NCBI GenBank assembly: GCA_014729445.1 | Contig: WJJX01000039.1 | Coordinates: 1-5,291 of the forward strand | From: Candidatus Moraniibacteriota bacterium | GTDB lineage: Bacteria; Patescibacteriota; Minisyncoccia; CAIUEV01; JAHKAQ01 | Direction: 5' to 3' | Length of the DNA: 5,291 bases | Shown: piece by piece, positions 1-5,291 of the stretch | How the letters are laid out: every line of letters begins with the position of its first letter | Numbering within the stretch: position 1 is the stretch's first letter | The notes under the pieces: model-generated | The model's database searches: none | Told to the model about the DNA's origin: nothing | Seen by the model: the letters and a program-made list of their open reading frames with translations, nothing else | Translations under genes and position numbers: made by a program

Positions 1-1254
1 CCTGCCAACCAAGCTAAAATTAAAAAGAAATCCAGAAAAAAAAGAAGACCCACAGCCGCCGACTATGCCAAACGACAAGCTAAAATCGAAGCTAAAATCA
101 GAAAAAAACCGCTTCGTTCCAGAAAAGGATGGCAGATCAAAGTGGATGAATATAAAAAAATGGAGCCGGAGATCGAAGAACTAATCGAACACGGAAAACA
201 AAGAGGTTTTGTCACCGAATTCGAGATCCTAAGCGTAATGCCGGATATCGAAACCGACATTGAAAAACTGGAAGATCTTTATTCGCGTTTAGAAGAGCTC
301 GGAATTAAAATAATCGATTCGGAAAATTTTCTCGAATCTCCTAGTGCTCCAAGCAATGAAAAAAACAAAAAAAATGAAAAAGATAAAAAAGATAGGATAA
401 ACGATCAAAACATCGCAAACATCTATGACGATTCCATCCAGATGTATCTAAAAGAAATCGGAAAAGTCGACCTTTTATCAGCGGAAGAAGAGATCCAATT
501 AGCCAAAAGAATCGAAAAAGGCGATATGAAAGCCAAACAAAGACTTACCGAAGCCAATCTGAGACTAGTCGTCAGTATAGCCAAAAAATACGTCGGAAGA
601 TCCCATAATTTAAGTCTGCTGGACCTTATTCAGGAAGGTAATATCGGTCTTTTCAGAGCCGTTGAAAAATTCGATTATCGAAAAGGTTACAAATTTTCAA
701 CCTATGCCACTTGGTGGATTAGACAAGCTATAACCAGAGCCTTGGCTGATCAATCCAGAACTATTCGAATACCCGTCCACATGGTTGAAACCATCAATAA
801 ATATATTCAAGTAAACCGACGTCTGATTCAAGATCTTGGCAGAGAACCGCTTCCCGAGGAAATCGCCTCCGAAATGGGAATCGATGTCAGCAAAGTCCAT
901 CATATCAGAAAAATCTCGCAGGAGACCATATCTCTTGAAACAAAAGTCGGCGACAGCGACGATCCCAACATTCTAAGCGACTTCATTCCGGACGAAGACA
1001 CCATTATGCCGCATCAGGTCGCGGGCAGAAAACTACTCACTCATCATGTCAAAGAAGTTTTAAAAGATTTATCGCCTCGAGAAAGAACCATTCTTAAAAT
1101 TAGATTCGGACTCAAAGACGGTGTCACTCACACCCTTGAAGAGGTGGGCCGTAAATTCGGTGTGACCAGAGAAAGAATTAGACAAATCGAAGCCAAAGCC
1201 TTGGAAAAGATAAGAGAACATTACGATATCGACAAATTAAAAGACTATTATTAA
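1..1254 (+). CDS. rpoD: RNA polymerase primary sigma factor RpoD (sigma-70 family), 5' partial
   Basis: Housekeeping sigma factor that gives core RNA polymerase its promoter recognition and melting activity in the cytoplasm. Counting residues from the GTG at 142, region 1.1 spans about 8-60. A Lys/Asn-rich linker follows (71-90), then region 1.2 (about 96-130, with MYLKEIGKVDLLSAEEE). Region 2 covers about 131-215: it includes KFSTYATWWIRQAITRAL, with the melting Trp pair W191/W192 and the -10 readers Q195 and T198. Region 3 spans about 216-290. Region 4 spans about 300-360: its helix-turn-helix TLEEVGRKFGVTRERIRQIE carries R343, E344 and R347, which in E. coli contact the -35 box. The large insert between regions 1.2 and 2.1 seen in E. 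coli is absent. The gene ends at TAA 1252-1254. The frame has no stop back to base 1, and the only possible start within the window is GTG 142 (or ATG 160), neither with a Shine-Dalgarno. The upstream 47 codons encode 20 Lys/Arg and only 2 acidic residues, resembling the basic N-terminal tails of some bacterial primary sigmas. I therefore infer that the true start lies left of the window. Identity is certain; only the N-terminus is open. Confidence 0.96.
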   Translation, partial: PANQAKIKKKSRKKRRPTAADYAKRQAKIEAKIRKKPLRSRKGWQIKVDEYKKMEPEIEELIEHGKQRGFVTEFEILSVMPDIETDIEKLEDLYSRLEELGIKIIDSENFLESPSAPSNEKNKKNEKDKKDRINDQNIANIYDDSIQMYLKEIGKVDLLSAEEEIQLAKRIEKGDMKAKQRLTEANLRLVVSIAKKYVGRSHNLSLLDLIQEGNIGLFRAVEKFDYRKGYKFSTYATWWIRQAITRALADQSRTIRIPVHMVETINKYIQVNRRLIQDLGREPLPEEIASEMGIDVSKVHHIRKISQETISLETKVGDSDDPNILSDFIPDEDTIMPHQVAGRKLLTHHVKEVLKDLSPRERTILKIRFGLKDGVTHTLEEVGRKFGVTRERIRQIEAKALEKIREHYDIDKLKDYY

Positions 1255-1284
1255 AATAACCAGCTCCGCTTTCTTTAATTTTAC
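1255..1284 (+). other. rpoD-uvrB intergenic spacer (30 bases) without a ribosome binding site
   Basis: This short spacer is pyrimidine-rich in its middle (GCTCCGCTTTCTTT) and holds no AGGAGG-like purine tract before the uvrB ATG. I see no clear -10/-35 pair and no hairpin with a T-run. The tight spacing and shared strand suggest that uvrB is read from the same transcript as rpoD, with initiation not relying on a Shine-Dalgarno. That is inference, because a weak AT-rich promoter inside the rpoD tail cannot be excluded. Confidence 0.5.
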
Positions 1285-3252
1285 ATGAATTTCAAAATTG
1301 TTTCTTCCTATAAACCCGCCGGCGATCAGCCAAAAGCTATTCAAGAACTTACCCAATCGATCAAAGAAAAAAATCGATATCAAACACTACTCGGAGTAAC
1401 CGGATCCGGAAAAACTTACACTATCGCCAATGTAATCGAAAAAATTCAAAAACCCACCTTGGTTATCGCCCACAATAAAACCCTGGCCGCGCAGCTGGTC
1501 CAGGAATTTCGAGATTTTTTCCCAAAAAACGCGGTGGAGTATTTTGTGAGTTATTACGATTATTATCAGCCAGAAGCTTATATCCCCACTTCGGACACTT
1601 ACATCGAAAAAGACGCTTCTATCAACGAGGAAATCGATCGAATGAGAACCTCCGCCACCGAAGCCCTGCTGTCCAGAGAAGATGTAATAATCGTCGCTTC
1701 AGTTTCCTGTATTTACGGATTGGGTAATCCTACCAACTATGAAAATTTCACCATTGAAATCAAAAAAAACCACCAACAAAACAGACAAAATCTAATTGAA
1801 CGATTAATCGATATCGGTTATGAAAGAAGCGAAGATCCCAGACACGGCACTTTTAGAATCCGCGGATCAAGCATTGAAATAACCTCGTCGGTTAAAGATT
1901 TAATCTATCGAGTAGAATTCAATCCTGACCAAAGAATAAAATCCATTAAAGAATATACCTCGCTAGCTCACGAATTTATCAGACAACATAATAAACTGAA
2001 AATTTTCCCGGCCAGACACTTTATAATAAGCAACCATGAACTTGACTATGCTATTCCTCGAATTAAAGATGAATTAAAACAAAGAGTTAAATTTTTTCTA
2101 AAAAACAATTTATATCTGGAAGCGGAACGAATCGAAAGAAGAGTCACCCAGGACATGGCGATGTTAAAAGAATTAGGCTATGTTTCCGGTATCGAAAACT
2201 ATTCCCGTTACTTAACTCAAAGAAAAGCGGGCGAACCGCCCTACACACTACTCGACTATTTCAAAAAAAACTTTCTAACCGTGATCGACGAATCCCATGT
2301 CACCATCCCGCAGATCGGCGGTATGTATTCTGGAGATCTTTCCAGAAAGCAAAACCTGATTAAATACGGATTCAGACTACCGTCGGCTAAAGACAACCGA
2401 CCGCTAAAATTCGATGAATTTTTAAAAAAAACCAATCAGATGATCTTTGTTTCGGCCACCCCCGGAAAATACGAACAAAAAAACTCCTCTAAAATCGTTG
2501 AACAAATCATTCGTCCAACCGGTTTAATAGACCCTAAACTGGAGGTAAGAAACAGCAAAACTCAGGTTAAAGATATAATCGACGAAATAAAAAAAATCAA
2601 AACTCCAAACAGAGTACTAATCACCACCCTTACCAAAAAAACGGCTGAAGATCTCTCCGAATACCTGAAAGAAGCTAAGATCAAAGCCTGTTATCTTCAC
2701 TCCGATATCGATACCATTGAAAGAATTCAAATCATCAACGACTTAAGAAAAGGAAAATATCAGGTACTAGTCGGAGTAAACCTCTTAAGAGAAGGCCTGG
2801 ACCTGCCCGAAGTTTCGCTGGTGGCTATTCTGGACGCCGACAAAGAGGGTTTTCTTAGAAACGAAACTAGTCTGATCCAAACCATCGGCCGAGCCGCCAG
2901 AAACATTCAAGGAAGAGTGATTCTATACCGGGAAAAACTCACCGAATCTCTCAAAAAAGCGATCAAAGAAACCGAACGAAGAAGAAAAATTCAGCTTAAA
3001 TACAACCAGAAAAATAAAATAAAACCCCAATCCATAACCAAACAAATAAGATCAATCGCCAAACAAAAAGCCAAACCCAAGAATCCCAAAAACCTGCCCC
3101 AGGAATATTACGAATTAAACAAAATATCCGACATTAAAAAACACATTAAAAGAAAAGAAAAGGAAATGAAAAAAGCGGCCGAAAACCTGGAATTCGAAAA
3201 AGCCGCCTTGATTAGAGATGAAGTTCAAATGCTAAAAAAACTAAATTCTTAA
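1285..3252 (+). CDS. uvrB: UvrABC excinuclease subunit B (DNA damage-verifying helicase)
   Basis: UvrB is the central component of bacterial nucleotide-excision repair. UvrA loads it at bulky lesions, it verifies damage using ATP and a strand-inserting beta-hairpin, and it then recruits the UvrC nuclease. The 655-residue product is full length (E. coli has 673). Seen in order: an N-terminus typical of the family (SSYKPAGDQPKAIQ, 7-20); Walker A GVTGSGKT (37-44); the aromatic beta-hairpin YYDYYQPEAY (90-99); Walker B VIDESH (333-338) followed by VTIPQIGGMYSGD; helicase motif III SATP (390-393); motif V region VGVNLLREGLDLPEVS (about 497-511); motif VI QTIGRAARN (532-540), with the likely arginine finger; and a C-terminal UVR domain (about 616-653) that would pair with UvrA or UvrC. 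The ATG start matches the usual family N-terminus, although no Shine-Dalgarno precedes it. All key catalytic motifs are intact. It follows rpoD by 30 bases and ends in TAA inside a TTAA shared with the convergent MBL gene. No SOS-type operator is visible upstream. Identity is essentially certain. Confidence 0.98.
   Translation: MNFKIVSSYKPAGDQPKAIQELTQSIKEKNRYQTLLGVTGSGKTYTIANVIEKIQKPTLVIAHNKTLAAQLVQEFRDFFPKNAVEYFVSYYDYYQPEAYIPTSDTYIEKDASINEEIDRMRTSATEALLSREDVIIVASVSCIYGLGNPTNYENFTIEIKKNHQQNRQNLIERLIDIGYERSEDPRHGTFRIRGSSIEITSSVKDLIYRVEFNPDQRIKSIKEYTSLAHEFIRQHNKLKIFPARHFIISNHELDYAIPRIKDELKQRVKFFLKNNLYLEAERIERRVTQDMAMLKELGYVSGIENYSRYLTQRKAGEPPYTLLDYFKKNFLTVIDESHVTIPQIGGMYSGDLSRKQNLIKYGFRLPSAKDNRPLKFDEFLKKTNQMIFVSATPGKYEQKNSSKIVEQIIRPTGLIDPKLEVRNSKTQVKDIIDEIKKIKTPNRVLITTLTKKTAEDLSEYLKEAKIKACYLHSDIDTIERIQIINDLRKGKYQVLVGVNLLREGLDLPEVSLVAILDADKEGFLRNETSLIQTIGRAARNIQGRVILYREKLTESLKKAIKETERRRKIQLKYNQKNKIKPQSITKQIRSIAKQKAKPKNPKNLPQEYYELNKISDIKKHIKRKEKEMKKAAENLEFEKAALIRDEVQMLKKLNS
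3249..3252. other. Shared TTAA: overlapping stop codons of convergent genes
   Basis: The palindrome TTAA supplies both stop codons: TAA at 3250-3252 ends uvrB on the + strand, and the complement of 3249-3251 (also TAA) ends the MBL gene on the - strand. There is thus no intergenic space between two convergent genes. Any transcription terminator must lie inside the opposite gene. Confidence 0.97.
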
Positions 3253-4106
3253 TCAAAATGACTTATTTCAATATTACCCCGCTCTTTAGTTTGAAATATC
3301 TCGACTTCATAAGCTCTTAACCTCTCAATAACCTCCTTATGCGGATGTCTAAAACGATTTTCCACTCCGGCTGAAATTATCGCCTTTTCAGGCTTTAGAG
3401 TTTTCAGCCAAAGTTCACCGGTGGCGGTATTACTCCCATGATGACCAACTTTTAAAACCTTAACCCTGCCTATGCCCGAAAGTTTATCGCGCCTTTTCAA
3501 ATAATCCAAAACCAATAATTCCCCCTCCTTCTCCAAATCACCGGCAAATAAAAATTTCTCCTGCTTATACTCAGCCAGAAAGACCACGGAGCTATTGTTT
3601 AAATTTTTATATTCCAGATCAAAAGAATAAAAAGGATGCAAAATTTGTATCGAAAAATCATCTCCAATTTTGATTTTCTGGCCCCGGATGATTTTTAAAA
3701 CTGCTGTTTCGGATTCTTGTATCTTAAAGATCAGGTTATTATAAACTTCATCTTCACTATAAATCGCATTATACATAAACAATCCCACCCTAAAATTATT
3801 CAAAACATACTCCATTCCGCCATAATGGTCGTCATGCGGATGGGTTAAAATCAAAATATCGATCAGATCATCCCCCTTAGGTAAATACTCCTTCAATTTT
3901 TCCTCCAACACAACCGATCTTCCGTCCCCGGCATCGACCAAAATCTGAATGCTGGTCCCCGGAATCGTAATCAAACTGGAATCCCCCTGCCCCACATCCA
4001 AATAAACAACCTCAAACTTATCGTTTTGCAAATCTTTTTTTAGGCCCAGCTCCAAGATTAAAACAAAGGCTGTCAAGAATAGATGAAACAACAACAATTT
4101 TTTCAT
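3249..4106 (-). CDS. Membrane-anchored MBL-fold metallohydrolase, ComEC C-terminal-domain type
   Basis: This 285-residue metallo-beta-lactamase-fold protein matches the C-terminal domain of full-length ComEC/Rec2 DNA-uptake proteins. A hydrophobic N-terminal helix (about 4-20, after MKK) is probably an uncleaved anchor or signal, placing the hydrolase outside the cytoplasmic membrane. Motifs in order: DVGQGDS (37-43), the hallmark opening of ComEC-type MBL domains; LVDAGDG (56-62); the metal-binding THPHDDH (H89, H91, D93, H94); NNSSVV (170-175); FAGD (D190, probable metal-bridging Asp); VGHHGS (H222/H223); and NRFRHPH (250-256). All expected ligand motifs are present, so it should be active. 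In this family the domain has been proposed, and in Gram-positive ComEC shown, to be a metal-dependent nuclease that degrades the non-transported strand; that role is inferred here. It lies 33 bases downstream of the ComEC membrane gene, on the same strand and in the same frame, and probably forms a two-gene operon with it. No Shine-Dalgarno sits at normal distance; GGAAGG occurs 23 bases upstream of the ATG. A stand-alone ComE-like hydrolase unrelated to DNA uptake is the alternative, but the neighbour makes this less likely. Confidence 0.9.
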   Translation of the reverse strand: MKKLLLFHLFLTAFVLILELGLKKDLQNDKFEVVYLDVGQGDSSLITIPGTSIQILVDAGDGRSVVLEEKLKEYLPKGDDLIDILILTHPHDDHYGGMEYVLNNFRVGLFMYNAIYSEDEVYNNLIFKIQESETAVLKIIRGQKIKIGDDFSIQILHPFYSFDLEYKNLNNSSVVFLAEYKQEKFLFAGDLEKEGELLVLDYLKRRDKLSGIGRVKVLKVGHHGSNTATGELWLKTLKPEKAIISAGVENRFRHPHKEVIERLRAYEVEIFQTKERGNIEISHFD

Positions 4107-4139
4107 TATTTTAAGTTAATTTTTATAAACCTTCCAGAT
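4107..4139 (-). other. Spacer between comEC and MBL gene, in frame with both
   Basis: Read on the - strand, this 33-base spacer is exactly 11 codons in the frame shared by comEC and the MBL gene. After the comEC TGA (4140-4142) it reads ATC TGG AAG GTT TAT AAA AAT, then TAA (4116-4118), then CTT AAA ATA before the MBL ATG. The purine tract GGAAGG (4130-4135) looks like a Shine-Dalgarno but lies 23 bases from the ATG, farther than usual. No promoter or terminator is apparent. Confidence 0.6.
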
Positions 4140-5291
4140 TCAAAAATTTTTAATTAAATCAAAATCTTTTTTCAAATCTTTGTTAAAAAGCAATAAATTA
4201 AAAAACAAAAAAATCCAAACAGCCCAAACCAAAAAACTTAGGCTAAAATCCTTTAACAATAAAAAGTCAAAAGCGACAATTTCGTCTAACAAAAAGTTAA
4301 AACAATCAAAAATAAAGTTAGTGATCGACACCAACAGATCCAAAAGCCAATCGGAAATATAAAAACAAATTAAGCTTAAAATCAAAAACAGGATCAGAAA
4401 AGGAATAATCCAAACAAAAATCAAATTAGAAACAAAAGTGGCCAAACTTAAATAGTCAAAATAATAAAGCAGTAAAGGAAAGGTCGCCAGAAAAACGCAT
4501 AAAGATCCAATTAAGACCCCCATAGCATAATGAATAAATCTTTTGAAGATAGGATTGATCTTTTCCAAATTAAAAAATTTATGAATCAGACCGGATATGC
4601 CGGGATAAAAGTTAATCAAACTAAAGGAGGCTAAAAAAGAAAGCTGTAAACCTATATCATAAAATAATAATCTCGGATTAAAAGCCAAAATAATATTTAA
4701 AGCCAGCAAGAGAATTGAATTTTTATACACTCTTCGCCCCAAAAGCGCCCCTAAAGTGTTAAAATTAAACATCAAATAAGCCCTACAAGCCGAGCTTAAA
4801 AAACCGATTAAATTCAAATAAAAAAACAACAACAAATTAACAAGCAGAAAAATCCTGAACCTTTTGAAATTCAAGCTGGCCAACAGAAAAGCAATAATAT
4901 CTATAATAATAGCTATATGCATCCCGGAAATCGCAAAAATATGAGAAATTCCCGCAGAGGAAATACTTTTCTTCAATTGATCATCCATATAACCCTTCTC
5001 ACCCAATAATAAAGCGATAACCACTCCACCCCGCTCGCGCCCCCAGATCCGGTTAATTAAATCGATCAAATGCTCCTTAATTAGAAAAACTCTCTTTTTA
5101 AACCGGCTTATCAAAATTTCATTTTTCAAAATAACCAAATCGGAAACTTCAAACTTGTAATTTATATTTTCCTTTTTATAAAAGGAATTACTCAAACTTC
5201 TAGAAAGATTGTCACTGATTAAACTTCCTTGCAAATAAACAAAATTATCATATAAATTGTTTTTATAGTCTTTTGTATCGACATAAAAAAG
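4140..5291 (-). CDS. comEC: ComEC/Rec2-family DNA-uptake channel, membrane (Competence) domain, 5' partial, lacking the MBL domain
   Basis: This polytopic membrane protein is expected to form the inner-membrane channel that carries single-stranded transforming DNA into the cytoplasm. Counting from a TTG at 5234 (364 residues to the TGA stop), a soluble segment (about 1-65) is followed by the family core LLLGEKGYMDDQ (76-86) and SISSAGISHIFAISGMH (90-106). The latter contains the signature HxxAxSGxH (H98, A101, S103, G104, H106). Next come RAYLMF (151-156) and DIGLQLSFLASFSLI (193-207), the second family signature. I see roughly eight to ten hydrophobic helices between about 107 and 350, then a charged tail. 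The frame stays open for 19 more codons to the window edge and contains Y, V and G-rich beta-like sequence (FVYLQGSLIS) resembling the OB-type DUF4131 region. The TTG is therefore probably an internal Leu, and the true start lies right of the window. The gene ends before the MBL domain that is normally fused here; that domain is the next gene. It is visibly more AT-rich than rpoD/uvrB, partly because of its Phe/Leu/Ile/Asn content. Promoter and upstream context are not visible. Confidence 0.92.
   Translation of the reverse strand, partial: LFYVDTKDYKNNLYDNFVYLQGSLISDNLSRSLSNSFYKKENINYKFEVSDLVILKNEILISRFKKRVFLIKEHLIDLINRIWGRERGGVVIALLLGEKGYMDDQLKKSISSAGISHIFAISGMHIAIIIDIIAFLLASLNFKRFRIFLLVNLLLFFYLNLIGFLSSACRAYLMFNFNTLGALLGRRVYKNSILLLALNIILAFNPRLLFYDIGLQLSFLASFSLINFYPGISGLIHKFFNLEKINPIFKRFIHYAMGVLIGSLCVFLATFPLLLYYFDYLSLATFVSNLIFVWIIPFLILFLILSLICFYISDWLLDLLVSITNFIFDCFNFLLDEIVAFDFLLLKDFSLSFLVWAVWIFLFFNLLLFNKDLKKDFDLIKNF

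Noticed and set aside
63..260. 65-codon open frame on the - strand
   Set aside because: It lies antisense to the rpoD 5' region and has no family resemblance or initiation signal; it is a shadow of the strong rpoD frame.
697..903. 68-codon open frame on the - strand
   Set aside because: It is antisense to conserved sigma regions 2 to 3 of rpoD, whose sequence is fully explained by that gene.
1201..1284. Possible promoter for uvrB in the rpoD tail (TTGGAA at 1201, TACGAT at 1222; TATTAT near 1247)
   Set aside because: Spacing is short (15 bases) or no -35 partner exists, and such AT-rich matches are expected by chance in this sequence.
3264..3298. Inverted repeat (8-base arms, 19-base loop) just after uvrB as a possible terminator
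   Set aside because: The stem has a single G-C pair, the loop is long and no T-run follows; it is too weak and lies within the MBL coding sequence.
4107..4142. Possible recoding of TGA as glycine joining ComEC to its MBL domain
   Set aside because: A TAA follows eight codons later in the same frame, so reading through the TGA alone would not fuse the two, and no other in-frame TGA supports an altered code.
4180..4362. 60-codon Lys/Ser-rich open frame on the + strand
   Set aside because: It is antisense to the comEC C-terminal helices. Its Lys-rich content is the mirror of Phe/Leu codons on the other strand, and it shows no domain.

Overview
The window holds four protein-coding genes, packed tightly in two convergent pairs. 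Two housekeeping genes lie on the + strand: the primary sigma factor RpoD and the excision-repair helicase UvrB. Two DNA-uptake genes lie on the - strand: the ComEC membrane channel domain and a separate membrane-anchored metallo-beta-lactamase-fold (MBL) protein that matches the C-terminal domain of full-length ComEC. Both outer genes run off the window. The rpoD frame is open to base 1 and the comEC frame is open to base 5291, so each lacks its true start here. No RNA gene, mobile element, CRISPR array, riboswitch or convincing promoter or terminator was seen, and no gene-free stretch exceeds about 35 bases.

Organism: the sequence is AT-rich, Arg codons are mostly AGA/CGA, Lys is mostly AAA, intergenic gaps are minimal, rpoD seems to carry a very basic N-terminal extension, and ComEC is split into two genes. 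Together these suggest a small-genome bacterium, most plausibly a member of the Candidate Phyla Radiation (Patescibacteria). This is an inference from style and not a marker-based assignment. TGA serves as a stop codon at the end of comEC, and no in-frame TGA is needed inside any gene. That argues against the UGA-glycine code of Gracilibacteria and Absconditabacteria.

Layout: 1-1254 rpoD (+, 5' partial); 30-base gap; 1285-3252 uvrB (+, complete); uvrB and the MBL gene overlap tail to tail on a shared TTAA (3249-3252); 3249-4106 MBL-fold hydrolase (-, complete); 33-base gap; 4140-5291 comEC membrane gene (-, 5' partial). The sigma factor directs general transcription and UvrB acts in nucleotide-excision repair; their adjacency may reflect co-transcription only. 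The two - strand genes very probably act together at the membrane in natural transformation: the membrane protein passes single-stranded DNA, and the MBL protein supplies the metal-dependent hydrolase or nuclease part.

The most interesting points are the ComEC split (both halves lie in the same reading frame, separated only by a TGA and a TAA), the convergent stop overlap with no visible terminator, and the open, lysine/arginine-rich 5' reading frame of rpoD. I see nothing that supports a wholly new biological system.
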